Assembly: GCA_020832305.1 (NCBI GenBank)
Contig: JAFIEV010000046.1
Location: 222,238-286,237, forward strand
Length of the DNA stretch: 64,000 bases
Source: Cyclobacteriaceae bacterium
Lineage (GTDB): Bacteria; Bacteroidota; Bacteroidia; Cytophagales; Cyclobacteriaceae
Reading direction: 5' to 3'
In this document: positions 8,354 to 18,030 of the stretch, piece after piece
Layout: each line of letters starts with the position of its first letter
Numbering within the stretch: the stretch's first letter is position 1
Made by a program: the position numbers and the translations under genes
Notes under the pieces: model-generated
What the model was told of the DNA's origin: nothing
Database searches by the model: none
Seen by the model: the letters and a program-made list of their open reading frames with translations, nothing else

Positions 8354-10480
8354 TCAGACTTCGCTTTCTTCTTTTTGAGTTTCCGCCAGTTTTTGCTGTA
8401 TGTCAAAAGGTACAGGCGAGTATTCGGCAAATTTGGCGCTAAAGCTGGCCCTTCCCTGGGTTATAGATCGCAGCGAGGTGGTATACCTATGCATCTCAGC
8501 CAAAGGCACCTTGGCGCTAATCACTTTGTAATTATCACGGCCATCCATTCCCTGAATAATAGCCCTTCTGCCCTGGAGATCCGTCATTACCTCACCCATT
8601 AATTCTTCGGGCACCATTACATCTACATTGTAAATGGGTTCCAGGATTTTAGGATCTGCCTGACGGAATGCCTGGCTGAATGCCTGGGCACCGGCAATTT
8701 TAAAGGAAATATCATTTGAATCAACCGGGTGCATCTTGCCATCGTGCACCATTACCCTGATGTCACGTACGTACGAACCGGTAACCGGCCCCTCTTCCAT
8801 TTTCTCCATGATACCCTTCAAAATAGATGGGATAAAACGCTGATCGATTACGCCACCAACTATACAGTTGTAGAAGACAAGTTTGCCGCCCCAATCGAGT
8901 TTTACTTCTTCCTTACCCCTCACCGAGAATTCTGTAGGCTCTGGCATACCTTCGAAATAAGGTTCAATTTTCAGGAATACCTCGCCAAACTGTCCGGCGC
9001 CACCCGATTGCTTTTTATGGCGGTAGGAAGCCGAGGAGGGCTTTTGAATGGTTTCGCGGTAGGGTATCCGAGGTGTATAATACTCTGCTTCAATTTTATA
9101 GACATTCTTAAGTTTCCAGTCGGTAACCGCAAGGTGAAGTTCTCCCTGGGCCGACAGGATCATTTGCTTGAGCTCACGGCTGTATTCGAAGCGAATGGTT
9201 GGATCTTCCTCATGTATTTCCCTAAGTGCCTCAGCGAGTTTTTCCTCATCATTTTTTTCTTTTGCCCTTACGGCTGTTCTGATCCTCGGCTCGGGGAATT
9301 CCATGGGGACGAGCTCAAAACTCACACTTTTATCGTGCAAGGTATGGTTGGTGCGCGTGCTCTTTAATTTCACCGTGGCTCCAATATCGCCTGCGACGAG
9401 TTTTTCAACATTTTGGCGGTTTTTACCATCCATAATGAATAGCTGATTGAAGCGCTCGACATTATCGGTCTGGTTGTTGACCAGGTCCTGACCCACTTTC
9501 AACACACCGGAAGTCACTTTAAAAAAGTTGATTTTACCCAGGAATGGTTCAATGATGGTTTTAAATACAAATACCGATGTGGGTTTGGAAGGGTCGCAGG
9601 AGATTTCTTCACCTTCTACTGAGATTTCGGGAAACATTTCAAAGGCAGCAGGTGCCACATTATCTATAAAGCCCATAAGCCGGCCTGATCCCATATTTCT
9701 TTTAGCAGATAAGCAGAATACCGGAACGATTTCCCGTTTCAGCATACCAATTTTAATGCCTTTTCGCATTTCGTCTTCATCGAGACTGCCTTTTTCAAAA
9801 TACAATTCCATGAGCTCTTCGTCATTCTCAGCGGCCTTTTCTACCAGCTCATTGTGAAGTTCGTTGGCCTTTTCGAGCTCATCTGCAGGAATGGGAAGTT
9901 TTTCGGGTTTACCACCTTCTTTGGGGAATTTATACAAAGTCATCTTCAGCAGATCGATGATGGAATCAAAGCCCTCTCCCTGGTTAACAGGATATTGCAT
10001 AAGTACAGCGGCAGAACCAAATCTCTTTTTGGCAGAGTCATAAGACATTTCAAAATCTGATTTTGGATGATCTACCTGATTTATGGCTATTATGGCAGGT
10101 TTATTGAATTTTTCTACGTAGTTCCAGATGATTTCTGTACTGATTTCCATGCCGTACTGGGCATTGATCACCATAACGCAGGTATCTGCGACGCGAACAG
10201 AAGATACAATTTCGCCGATGAAATCATCAAGGCCTGGTGTGTCGATGATATTGATTTTATGGTCGCGCCATTCGGTGTGGAGTGAGGTGGCATAGATCGA
10301 CGTTTCTCTTTCATGCTCTATATCGCGGTAATCTGAAACGGTATTTTTATCTTCTACCGAGCCCCTGCGGTTAAGCAGCCCGGCTTCATAAAGCATGGTT
10401 TCGGCAAGCGTCGTCATGCCGCTTTTCGCCCCTCCAATCAGCACAATATTTCTGATATGGTTTTCATCAAAGACTTTCAT
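8354..10480 (-). CDS. Elongation factor G-like GTPase paralogue with altered P-loop
   Basis: 708 residues with the full EF-G domain order: GTP-binding domain with DTPGLDDF (G3) and NQVD (G4), domain II, and EF-G domains III-V (PRIPYRETIQ, GQFGEVFLKIEP, LQGRRAIIQGMDG). It belongs to the EF-G2-like group that many Bacteroidota carry besides true FusA. The P-loop reads GGAKSGMTTL, with Met22 where the invariant lysine should be; the codon on the minus strand is ATG. Switch I is ERETSIYAT rather than ERGITI. True translocation activity is therefore doubtful, and a ribosome-associated or regulatory role is possible. Single transcription unit, with a terminator beyond the stop and 226 bp upstream in which I see no clear promoter. 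Confidence 0.85.
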   Translation of the reverse strand: MKVFDENHIRNIVLIGGAKSGMTTLAETMLYEAGLLNRRGSVEDKNTVSDYRDIEHERETSIYATSLHTEWRDHKINIIDTPGLDDFIGEIVSSVRVADTCVMVINAQYGMEISTEIIWNYVEKFNKPAIIAINQVDHPKSDFEMSYDSAKKRFGSAAVLMQYPVNQGEGFDSIIDLLKMTLYKFPKEGGKPEKLPIPADELEKANELHNELVEKAAENDEELMELYFEKGSLDEDEMRKGIKIGMLKREIVPVFCLSAKRNMGSGRLMGFIDNVAPAAFEMFPEISVEGEEISCDPSKPTSVFVFKTIIEPFLGKINFFKVTSGVLKVGQDLVNNQTDNVERFNQLFIMDGKNRQNVEKLVAGDIGATVKLKSTRTNHTLHDKSVSFELVPMEFPEPRIRTAVRAKEKNDEEKLAEALREIHEEDPTIRFEYSRELKQMILSAQGELHLAVTDWKLKNVYKIEAEYYTPRIPYRETIQKPSSASYRHKKQSGGAGQFGEVFLKIEPYFEGMPEPTEFSVRGKEEVKLDWGGKLVFYNCIVGGVIDQRFIPSILKGIMEKMEEGPVTGSYVRDIRVMVHDGKMHPVDSNDISFKIAGAQAFSQAFRQADPKILEPIYNVDVMVPEELMGEVMTDLQGRRAIIQGMDGRDNYKVISAKVPLAEMHRYTTSLRSITQGRASFSAKFAEYSPVPFDIQQKLAETQKEESEV

Positions 10481-10706
10481 AATCCTGGATTTTATGTTGA
10501 AAAATAAAGTTAATGTGCCTTTACATTAAAAAAAGGTTTCCATAAATCTAAAGCTTGAGACAGTTAAAAACAAATAATCAAAAAGGTTTTACCAACCGTG
10601 AAGAATAGTTTTTTAAGTCGGTAATAATTTTTAGTTTCTTTTGCGATGTATGCAGGATATCTGTTTCTTTTGCAAAAAATATACAAATCAATCAACCGCG
10701 TAATTT

Positions 10707-11576
10707 TTGAAACCTAAAACTAAAAATGCAGTAAAGCTGCTGGTAAAATTACTCTTAACGATAATAGCTCTATGGATTGTTGCCCGCAATATCGCCTTGC
10801 AGCAGTTGGGGGAACTTTTATTATCTGTAAATTATTTATGGCTTATCACCGCGCTGCTGTTTTTTATCTTGTCTAAAGTAATATCGGCCATTCGCCTTCT
10901 GGAATTTTTTAAATTGGCCAGACTGGAAATTTCTTTGAAATACAATCTAAGGCTGTATTGGGTGGGGATGTTTCACAATTTATACCTGCCGGGTGGTATT
11001 GGAGGTGACGGTTATAAAATATACCTGTTAAAAAAGTATTTCGATGCTCCTTATAAAAAGCTCATCGGGGCAACACTTATTGACCGGATCAGTGGTATGG
11101 TGGCACTCTGTTTTTTATTACTGCTGCTGATTCTGGGTAGTACGATTATCGAAAGACTGGCCCCATTTTCCTGGCTGGTCTGGCTTTTGCTGTTGCTGGT
11201 CTATCCATTGAGTTATTTAAAATTTATCTGGTTTTTCAAAAGCTTCAGAAGTGCTTTTATACGTACCAGCTGGCTTTCAATGGGGGTTCAATCCATTCAA
11301 CTGTTATCTACCTTTTTTCTGTTGAAAAGCCTTCATGTAGAAGATATGATTTTTGAATATCAGGCACTATTTCTGTTTTCGTCTATCATAGCGGTTTTGC
11401 CTTTTACCATTGGAGGGGTAGGGGCCAGGGAGATTGTTGTTTTACTCTTTTACAATCAGCTAAACCTTGAAGAACACACAGCCATTGCCTTCAGCCTTTT
11501 GTTTTTTATCATGACTGCTTTTGTATCGATTTTTGGTGCAATACCGGGTACAGAGCCAGAGGTTAAATCCAATTGA
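10707..11576 (+). CDS. Lysylphosphatidylglycerol synthase TM-domain / flippase-like protein
   Basis: 289 residues, about eight transmembrane helices, inner membrane. It matches the LPG_synthase_TM (PF03706) pattern: N-terminal helix IIALWIVARNI, then an amphipathic region ending NLYLPGGIGGDGYKIYLL, and late motifs LPFTIGGVGAREIVVLLFY. There is no C-terminal synthetase domain, so it is the stand-alone, flippase-like form with unknown lipid cargo. It starts at TTG 10707; no upstream ATG is in frame. Its 3' end overlaps the convergent FkbM gene by 14 bp. Confidence 0.75.
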   Translation: MKPKTKNAVKLLVKLLLTIIALWIVARNIALQQLGELLLSVNYLWLITALLFFILSKVISAIRLLEFFKLARLEISLKYNLRLYWVGMFHNLYLPGGIGGDGYKIYLLKKYFDAPYKKLIGATLIDRISGMVALCFLLLLLILGSTIIERLAPFSWLVWLLLLLVYPLSYLKFIWFFKSFRSAFIRTSWLSMGVQSIQLLSTFFLLKSLHVEDMIFEYQALFLFSSIIAVLPFTIGGVGAREIVVLLFYNQLNLEEHTAIAFSLLFFIMTAFVSIFGAIPGTEPEVKSN

Positions 11577-12201
11577 GTTTGATATTGTCAATCTGCTGCA
11601 CTTCAATTCTTTTTTTCAAATCAGCTACCATTTGATCATGACCCGGGATCTTTTTTTCATGGGTTTCTACTAAAAATAAGCCAACTTTATTATAAGTCTT
11701 TTCATCAATTATTTTGTTGAGGATATCAATTTCGGCTCCTTCGACATCGAGTTTAATAATATCAATGTCTTGCTTAGATTCCTTGATAAAGGAACTAAGA
11801 TCAATGGTTTCTACTTCTACCTTATTTTCTGCATCTACGTTTTTCTTGTCTTTGAGGAGGGATGAGGCTACAGTAAAGCTAAGTTTTTTTCTTCTTTTAC
11901 GATGTTTATGTAAGTAAATATTTGCTGTACCATCCTCATCTGATACTGCTTTACCGATAATTTTTATTCTGTCACAAATAGAAAATCTTTTTTTGAAATG
12001 TCTGTATGCCAAAGGATCTGGTTCAAAGGCAATAACTTTTGCTCCGTGATTTAAAAACAAATCAGATATATCGCCTTTATTTGCACCACAATCTACAAAG
12101 AGCGTATTATTATCCACTTTTTTTAAAATCTTTTGTAATTTCACCCTTGAAATGAAATAAGCGCCTTTGTTTAAAATAACTCGTTTTAATTCAGAAAACA
12201 T
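11563..12201 (-). CDS. FkbM family SAM-dependent methyltransferase
   Basis: 212 residues. The SAM-binding motif FVDCGANKGDIS, the acidic FEPDP loop after strand 2 and IIKLDVEGAEIDIL at the post-IV position are the signature of FkbM methyltransferases (Methyltransf_21). Such enzymes O-methylate sugars or other metabolites, often surface glycans. Neighbours give no pathway: a flippase-like protein is convergent (14-bp overlap) and an LCM-type methyltransferase lies 43 bp upstream on the same strand, so the two methyltransferases may share a transcript. Confidence 0.8.
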   Translation of the reverse strand: MFSELKRVILNKGAYFISRVKLQKILKKVDNNTLFVDCGANKGDISDLFLNHGAKVIAFEPDPLAYRHFKKRFSICDRIKIIGKAVSDEDGTANIYLHKHRKRRKKLSFTVASSLLKDKKNVDAENKVEVETIDLSSFIKESKQDIDIIKLDVEGAEIDILNKIIDEKTYNKVGLFLVETHEKKIPGHDQMVADLKKRIEVQQIDNIKLNWI

Positions 12202-12244
12202 GTAAATAGGTAAGTATTGTTAAAAATAGAAATCAGTATCTCTA

Positions 12245-13093
12245 TTAATCTAACAACTTAAATTCAATCATGTTCAGATAATAACCATGTGGCGCATCTA
12301 CGATGGCAGTTAATCCGGTTTTGTTTTTGGTTTGTAAAATGCGTTCATGTTGATGTTGATAGGGCGCACCCGGTGCTTCGAGGTTGAGTCTTTTCAGCCA
12401 ATGTATGCCCGGTATACGGGTCATCAGATCATCTGGATGTTCCAGCGTCCACCTGAGCCCGGTTTTACAATATTTTAAGGCATCATTTTTCTTCAGGTAC
12501 TCAATAAAATCAGGCCGCGCGCTGTCGAATAGGTAGAAACTGCCTCGAAACCTTTTAGAGATTTCCATCATGAGCGGTACAACCATTTGATCGTCAAAAT
12601 AAATAACAGATGCCTCGGTAACAACCAATACAGAATCCGGTGAGGAATTCGCTACCTCCTGCATCCAGGTATAGTCAAAGGCAGATAGTGGTAAGAACTT
12701 TCTTCTTGTATCTTCTGTGAAGAACAGCTTCCATAGCTCAAATACATCCGGCATATCCAGATCAAACCAACGAACTGTGCCATTATCAACCCTTTCAAAG
12801 CGCGTATTAAGGCCACATCCCAGTTCCACAACGGTACCTTCGGGGTGCGCAATGAGCCATTCTTTTACCCAGTCATCGATAATGGAAGTGCGAATGGTAG
12901 TGCGGGTAAGACTTCTCAATGAATCGGGATCGCTGAATTTGCTGAAATCATAATCCAGTTTTTCAACTATTTGTGCCGATACGGGATCATGGATCAAAGG
13001 GAAAGCATTTTGGGTTTCGAGTGCCCTGCCAAATAAGGGTATCAAGAGCGTTTCCTGTATCTCTCCGAGTGATTTGATTTCTATTTTAGACAT
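12245..13093 (-). CDS. LCM-family (leucine carboxyl methyltransferase-like) SAM methyltransferase
   Basis: 282 residues. VVELGCGLNTRFERV is the LCM/PpmP SAM-binding motif, followed by RWFDLDMPDVFELW, both typical of PF04072 proteins. Bacterial members are O-methyltransferases of unknown or polyketide-like substrates. A terminator lies immediately upstream (13119-13146), so the gene needs its own promoter in the 25 bp beyond the hairpin or by read-through. The substrate is not predictable. Confidence 0.75.
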   Translation of the reverse strand: MSKIEIKSLGEIQETLLIPLFGRALETQNAFPLIHDPVSAQIVEKLDYDFSKFSDPDSLRSLTRTTIRTSIIDDWVKEWLIAHPEGTVVELGCGLNTRFERVDNGTVRWFDLDMPDVFELWKLFFTEDTRRKFLPLSAFDYTWMQEVANSSPDSVLVVTEASVIYFDDQMVVPLMMEISKRFRGSFYLFDSARPDFIEYLKKNDALKYCKTGLRWTLEHPDDLMTRIPGIHWLKRLNLEAPGAPYQHQHERILQTKNKTGLTAIVDAPHGYYLNMIEFKLLD

Positions 13094-13118
13094 ATATAAT
13101 ATAAAAGGATGTATAAAT

Positions 13119-13146
13119 AAAAACCCTGCAATGTTGCAGGGTTTTT
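13119..13146 (-). terminator. Terminator of the proS-nfeD-floA unit
   Basis: Perfect 13-bp inverted repeat (core ACCCTGCAA / TTGCAGGGT) with a 2-nt centre and A/T runs on both outer sides. It lies 27 bp after the floA stop in the minus direction. Confidence 0.85.
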
Positions 13147-13172
13147 GTTCAAATCAATGCTTAAATACTGAT

Positions 13173-14162
13173 TTATTTTTTATCTCCACCTTTTGTTGAG
13201 GGGCTGTCGGTACCCGAGATTGAATCCCTCATTTTAGTGTCTGACTGAATGTTTTGCATTCTGTAGTAATCCATGATGCCCAGATTGCCGGTGTTGAAAG
13301 CTTCTGCGATGGCTTTGGGAATTTCGGCTTCTGCTTCAATAACCTTGGCCCGTGCTTCCTGTGCTTTGGCTTTCATTTCCTGTTCAAGGGCAACAGCCAT
13401 GGCCCTGCGTTCTTCGGCTTTTGCTTCTGCCACCTTGAGGTCGGCATTGGCCTGGTCGATTTGCAGTTTGGCGCCTATATTGGTTCCAACATCTACATCC
13501 GCGATGTCGATGGAAAGTATTTCAAAAGCTGTACCAGCATCGAGGCCCCTTGAAAGCACCACTTTAGAAATTTTATCGGGGTTTTCAAGTACTTCTTTAT
13601 GGGATTTGGCAGAACCAATAGAGGTTACAATACCTTCACCTACACGGGCAAGGATGGTGTCTTCACCGGCGCCCCCTACAAGTTGCTGAATATTGGCCCT
13701 TACGGTTACCCTGGCGATGGCGATAAGCTGAATACCATCGGCTGCCACAGCCGCCACTTTTGGTGTGGTAATTACTTTTGGATTAACAGAAATCTGCACC
13801 GCTTCAAAAACATCCCTTCCTGCCAGGTCAATAGCTGTGGCTTGTTTGAAGCCCAGGTTTATATTGGCTTTATCGGCAGAAATAAGCGCCTTAATGACAT
13901 AGGGTACATTACCACCAGCCAGGTAGTGGGTTTCGAGCTCACGTGTTGTTACGTTCAGTCCGGCTTTAGTAGCTGTGATCATGGCATTTACCACCACGGC
14001 TGGCGGTACTTTTCTGATGCGCATGAAGATAAGCTCTACCAGGCTGACTTTTACTCCGGAGAAAATAGCTGTGATCCATAGATTTATAGGAACAAAATAG
14101 AGAAATACAAATATTGCGATGATGATCGCAAATACTGTGATGAGTGTTGTGATACCTACCAT
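13173..14162 (-). CDS. floA: Flotillin-like protein FloA
   Basis: 329 residues. It has an N-terminal membrane hairpin (res ~1-45), then the UPF0365/FloA SPFH-type domain with highly conserved stretches ([57 protein letters not shown]) and a C-terminal Ala/Glu/Lys-rich coiled coil ([18 protein letters not shown]) with EA repeats, typical of flotillins. It forms oligomeric platforms in membrane microdomains. nfeD is directly upstream (1 bp gap), the standard NfeD-flotillin pairing. Confidence 0.93.
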   Translation of the reverse strand: MVGITTLITVFAIIIAIFVFLYFVPINLWITAIFSGVKVSLVELIFMRIRKVPPAVVVNAMITATKAGLNVTTRELETHYLAGGNVPYVIKALISADKANINLGFKQATAIDLAGRDVFEAVQISVNPKVITTPKVAAVAADGIQLIAIARVTVRANIQQLVGGAGEDTILARVGEGIVTSIGSAKSHKEVLENPDKISKVVLSRGLDAGTAFEILSIDIADVDVGTNIGAKLQIDQANADLKVAEAKAEERRAMAVALEQEMKAKAQEARAKVIEAEAEIPKAIAEAFNTGNLGIMDYYRMQNIQSDTKMRDSISGTDSPSTKGGDKK

Positions 14163-14163
14163 A

Positions 14164-14634
14164 TTATGATTTTAAGGGTTCGACATAAATTTTATTTCCT
14201 TCAATGCGGATGACCTCTACCTCCTGATCGGCATCCACATAATTTCCAATGCTTGTTACTTCGTATACTTTATCATTGAATTCTGCTTTTCCAAAAGGAC
14301 GTAATGAAGAAAGTGACATTCCTCTTTGTCCCACCTGTACTGTATTGGCATCTTCATCATTAACCCTTGAGGTTATTGTGTCTTTTAGGGCAAAGGCAGT
14401 CCACGCTCCGGATTTAAAGGCTATAAATAATATTACGCCCAATATCCCCAAAGTCGAAACCATCACATAGGTTCCGGTAGGGTTTCCAAAGTTTGAATAG
14501 GCCATGGCTATACCACCGACCAAAAATACGGCGCCAAAAATGCCAATAATGGTAGTGCCCGGGATGAAAATAACCTCCACGATGATTAATACAATACCAA
14601 TTACAATGAGACTAATTACGGAAAGCCAATCCAT
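14164..14634 (-). CDS. NfeD-family membrane protein
   Basis: 156 residues, the short NfeD form without a protease domain: three to four N-terminal membrane helices ([43 protein letters not shown]) and a C-terminal OB-fold domain ([27 protein letters not shown]). It works with the adjacent FloA in membrane microdomains; the start of floA is 1 bp from its stop. The 58-bp gap to proS upstream makes one minus-strand transcription unit proS-nfeD-floA likely. Confidence 0.88.
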   Translation of the reverse strand: MDWLSVISLIVIGIVLIIVEVIFIPGTTIIGIFGAVFLVGGIAMAYSNFGNPTGTYVMVSTLGILGVILFIAFKSGAWTAFALKDTITSRVNDEDANTVQVGQRGMSLSSLRPFGKAEFNDKVYEVTSIGNYVDADQEVEVIRIEGNKIYVEPLKS

Positions 14635-14692
14635 TTCGTTTTGTTATCCTGTACTTTCAAAGGTAATAATAAATCTTATTTATGAATGCACA

Positions 14693-16168
14693 TCAATATG
14701 CTTTTGCAAAAATAACTTTTTGCTTTGAAGGTTTGCCGGTTAAAATGCATTTTCCTTCTTCCAGTGTATTATCTATCGGAATGCAGCGAATCGTAGCTTT
14801 GGTCATTTCCTTGATTTTGGCTTCGGTCTCGGCCGTACCATCCCAATGGGCTTTTACAAATCCACCTTTATTTTCCAGTATTTCAGTAAATTCTTCAAGA
14901 CTATTGGCTTCATGAGTACTGTCTTCCCTGAATTTAAGCGCTTTTTGATAGATGTTGTTTTGTATTTCATCAAGGAGATCTTTCACGCGCTTTTCAATGC
15001 CTTCAGCGGAAACGGTTTCTTTGGTGAGGGTATCCCTTCTGGCAATTTCTATGGTTCCCTGCTCTACATCCCGTGGGCCCAGGGCCAGCCGTACAGGCAC
15101 CCCTTTGAGTTCGTATTCGGCAAATTTCCATCCTGGTTTATGGGTATCGCGGTCATCGAATTTCACGGTAATACCTTTTTCCCTGAGGGCATTTAATATT
15201 TTATTCGCCATTTCCAGCATTTCAGGTTCCATGCCTTTTCCTTTCATAATAGGCACAATTACCACCTGAATGGGCGCCAGTCTGGGTGGGAGTACCAGGC
15301 CATTGTCATCGCTATGCGCCATGATAAGTCCGCCTACGAGCCGCGTGCTCGCCCCCCATGAAGTTCCCCAGACATATTCGAGGCTGCCTTCCTGGGTGGC
15401 AAATTTCACATCAAATGCTTTGGCAAAATTTTGTCCCAGAAAGTGCGATGTGCCGGCCTGAAGCGCGCGGCCATCCTGCATAAGCGCTTCAATACAGTAC
15501 GTATCTACAGCTCCGGCAAATCTTTCAGATTCTGTTTTTACTCCTTTTAATACAGGCATTGCCATATGCTGTTCGGCAAATTCTGCATATACATTCATCA
15601 TTCGAATGGTTTCTTCTACGGCCTCTTCCCGGGTAGCATGGGCAGTATGGCCTTCCTGCCAGAGAAATTCAGCTGTTCTGAGAAAGAGACGTGTACGCAT
15701 TTCCCATCTTACCACATTGGCCCATTGATTTATGAGTAAAGGAAGGTCGCGGTATGATTGTATCCAGTTTTTATAGGTACTCCAGATGACCGTTTCTGAA
15801 GTAGGTCTTACGATAAGCTCTTCTTCCAGACGGGCTTCGGGGTCGACTACTATACCCTTTCCGTTTTCATCATTTTTAAGGCGATAATGCGTTACCACAG
15901 CGCATTCTTTAGCAAAACCCTCAACATGATCGGCTTCTTTGCTCAGATATGATTTAGGTATGAATAATGGAAAATAGGCGTTGGTATGACCCGTATCTTT
16001 AAACATTTTGTCGAGGCCCGACTGTATTTTTTCCCAAATGGAATAGCCGTAGGGTTTGATAACCATACAACCTCTTACCGGTGAATTTTCAGCCAAATCG
16101 GCCTTTTTTACCAGTTCGTTGTACCACCCTGCATAATCTTCACTTCTTTTTGGCAAGCCCTTGCTCAT
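14693..16168 (-). CDS. proS: Prolyl-tRNA synthetase (archaeal/eukaryotic-type)
   Basis: 491 residues, class II synthetase charging tRNA-Pro. It starts with [19 protein letters not shown] and has motif 2 ([24 protein letters not shown]), RPTSETVIW and the catalytic-core [19 protein letters not shown]. The bacterial editing insertion between motifs 2 and 3 is absent, and the C-terminus ends in KVIFAKAY. This is the short, archaeal-like ProS found in Bacteroidota. A possible -7 box for it lies at 16227-16234. Confidence 0.95.
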   Translation of the reverse strand: MSKGLPKRSEDYAGWYNELVKKADLAENSPVRGCMVIKPYGYSIWEKIQSGLDKMFKDTGHTNAYFPLFIPKSYLSKEADHVEGFAKECAVVTHYRLKNDENGKGIVVDPEARLEEELIVRPTSETVIWSTYKNWIQSYRDLPLLINQWANVVRWEMRTRLFLRTAEFLWQEGHTAHATREEAVEETIRMMNVYAEFAEQHMAMPVLKGVKTESERFAGAVDTYCIEALMQDGRALQAGTSHFLGQNFAKAFDVKFATQEGSLEYVWGTSWGASTRLVGGLIMAHSDDNGLVLPPRLAPIQVVIVPIMKGKGMEPEMLEMANKILNALREKGITVKFDDRDTHKPGWKFAEYELKGVPVRLALGPRDVEQGTIEIARRDTLTKETVSAEGIEKRVKDLLDEIQNNIYQKALKFREDSTHEANSLEEFTEILENKGGFVKAHWDGTAETEAKIKEMTKATIRCIPIDNTLEEGKCILTGKPSKQKVIFAKAY

Positions 16169-16226
16169 AATTGATTTTTGGTATGAAATTTGTTGTATTT
16201 TATAAAAAAATTGATAGAATTTTCGG

Positions 16227-16234
16227 CAAATATA
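16227..16234 (-). promoter_or_regulatory. Possible -7 box for proS
   Basis: On the minus strand this reads TATATTTG, a match to the Bacteroidota -7 consensus TAnnTTTG, about 59 bp before the proS start. No good -33 TTG stands at 19-20 bp spacing, so support is partial. Confidence 0.3.
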
Positions 16235-16329
16235 GGTTTTTGAAATTTATTTTAACTTAAATTGCAGATTATTCGTTAACTTTACTGGAACAGAACATTT
16301 TGAATTAAATTATAGAAAGGGGCAAAATC

Positions 16330-17952
16330 ATGAAAGCGCGAAACACCAAAAATGTATGGAGCATGAGCCTAGCGCTGCTGATAGGATTCGGATCGTCGAT
16401 CGCCCTGGCGCAAACCCAGGAATATGATGATATGTATTTCAGCAGAAAAGACAGGAAAAAAGTGACCAGGCAGGTTGCTGAACCTTCTGCTAGTGCTATT
16501 GAAACCAACACCACTAATTTCAACACAGCGGAGAATCTGTCTTCGAGAAACGTCAATCCTGAGTTTCTTGCCAGATACAATGCCAGTTCAGCTGAGAGCA
16601 CATCGAATATGAGATCTCCCAGCTATTTTGAAGCTTCTACCTCTTCGATTGATGGCACGGTAGATGGTGATTACTATCTCGAAGCTGCAGAGCGGAGAGA
16701 CAACAGAGACATTACGATCAACAACAACTATTTCGGTAACAACATGGGTTGGGGAGGCCGCTGGGCTATGAACCCCATGTTCGGAATGGGCTTTGATCCA
16801 TTCTGGGGCCCTGGAATGGGCATGGGAATGGGCATGGGCATGGGCTTTGGCAATCCCTGGATGATGGGTCCTGGTATGGGAATGGGAATGGGAATGATGA
16901 ATGTCAGCATAGGCTGGGGCGGAGGCTTCGGTTTCGGCAATCCCTGGATGATGGGTGGCTTCGGCAATCCCTGGATGATGGGCGGTTTCCACGACCCCTG
17001 GATGATGGGTGGTTTTTACGACCCCTGGATGATGGGTATGGGCTGGGGACGTCCCTGGGGAATGGGCGGCTTTTATAATCCCTGGATGATGGGTGGCTTC
17101 GGTTGGGGTCGTCCCTGGGGAATGGGCTGGAGAGGCGGCTATATGATGGGTTACCATCACGGTTTTCATAATGGCCTTTGGGCCGGAGGGTTCCACAGAC
17201 CTATTATAGGTGGTGGTGAAATTCACAGACCTGTGTATGGTGCCAGAGCCGCAAGGAGCAGCACTTATGGATCAGGTACTCCTTCCAGAATTGCTACCGG
17301 CAATGAAGCCAGAACCACCAGGTATGCAGATAACAGCAGCGGACAAAGGGTTTCTTCGTCAGCGAGAACTTCAACAGGTTCTGCCAGAACGACTGCAGCC
17401 TCTTCAAGAGTAGGCAGAGACTATGGCAGGGTACAGAATGAAATGTATAGCAGTTCTGCCCGTTCGAGAGCATCAGCTGCCAGTGTAGCGACTCCTGGCC
17501 GAAACACAGGAACTGCCGCAGGTCGTACAGCTGGAGTTACTTCAGCACCGGCAAGAAGTGCCAATACATCAGCAATAAACAGTGCAAGACCTCAGCGTAG
17601 CAGCGGTACATTTAATGCACCGGCTAACAGCAGCTCTCAGCGCAATAGCTATAATAATTTTAACAGAGGCAGCAGCTCGCCTGCTTACCAGCAAAGGTCA
17701 GCTCCAACCAGATCATCTGGCGTAGCACCTTCAAGTGGTAGCACACCGGGCAGAAGCAGCAGCCCAAGTTTCAGTTCACCGAGCAGAAGCAGCAGTCCTT
17801 CTTATAACTCGTCACCGAGTAGAAGCAGCAGCCCAAGTTTCAGCTCACCGAGCAGAAGCAGCTCACCGAGCTTTAGCAGTCCTTCAAGAGGTGGTGGAGG
17901 AAGTTACTCTGCACCTTCAAGATCTTCAGGAGGATCAAGAGGCAGACCTTAG
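16330..17952 (+). CDS. Secreted low-complexity protein with NPWMMGGF repeats and Ser/Arg-rich tail
   Basis: 540 residues, signal peptide (SLALLIGFGSSIALAQ), so exported. Res ~20-130 are ordinary. Res ~135-290 are glycine/methionine/tryptophan/phenylalanine rich: several NPWMMGGF-type units (variants DPWMMGGF, RPWGMGGF) and runs of GMGMGMG, ending in a His-rich YMMGYHHGFHNG stretch. Res ~300-540 are Ser/Ala/Thr/Arg rich, ending with repeated SRSSSPSFSSP units. No catalytic motif is visible. It could be a structural, adhesive or metal-binding surface protein. Start ATG 16330 follows GAAAGGGG, one of the few SD-like sites here. The barrel protein gene follows 78 bp later, probably in the same unit. 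I know no family for it. Confidence 0.8.
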   Translation: MKARNTKNVWSMSLALLIGFGSSIALAQTQEYDDMYFSRKDRKKVTRQVAEPSASAIETNTTNFNTAENLSSRNVNPEFLARYNASSAESTSNMRSPSYFEASTSSIDGTVDGDYYLEAAERRDNRDITINNNYFGNNMGWGGRWAMNPMFGMGFDPFWGPGMGMGMGMGMGFGNPWMMGPGMGMGMGMMNVSIGWGGGFGFGNPWMMGGFGNPWMMGGFHDPWMMGGFYDPWMMGMGWGRPWGMGGFYNPWMMGGFGWGRPWGMGWRGGYMMGYHHGFHNGLWAGGFHRPIIGGGEIHRPVYGARAARSSTYGSGTPSRIATGNEARTTRYADNSSGQRVSSSARTSTGSARTTAASSRVGRDYGRVQNEMYSSSARSRASAASVATPGRNTGTAAGRTAGVTSAPARSANTSAINSARPQRSSGTFNAPANSSSQRNSYNNFNRGSSSPAYQQRSAPTRSSGVAPSSGSTPGRSSSPSFSSPSRSSSPSYNSSPSRSSSPSFSSPSRSSSPSFSSPSRGGGGSYSAPSRSSGGSRGRP

Positions 17953-18030
17953 GTCTGCTTCTTCCCCCTTGGGGAAAATAAAATTCAGCCTGGAAACCCA
18001 ACTTCCAAATAACAATACAGAAAATAATTT

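Noticed and set aside
8729..9367. + strand ORF of 212 codons
   Set aside because: It lies wholly antisense to the EF-G-like gene and shows no protein-like pattern.
16790..17140. Direct repeats that might be a CRISPR array
   Set aside because: The repeats are in phase with codons and have no constant-length unique spacers; they encode the protein repeats.
16588..17226. Minus-strand ORF of 212 codons rich in HHPG repeats opposite the NPWMMGGF gene
   Set aside because: It mirrors the repeats of the + strand gene; the + frame has a signal peptide and a full structure, so this is an antisense shadow.
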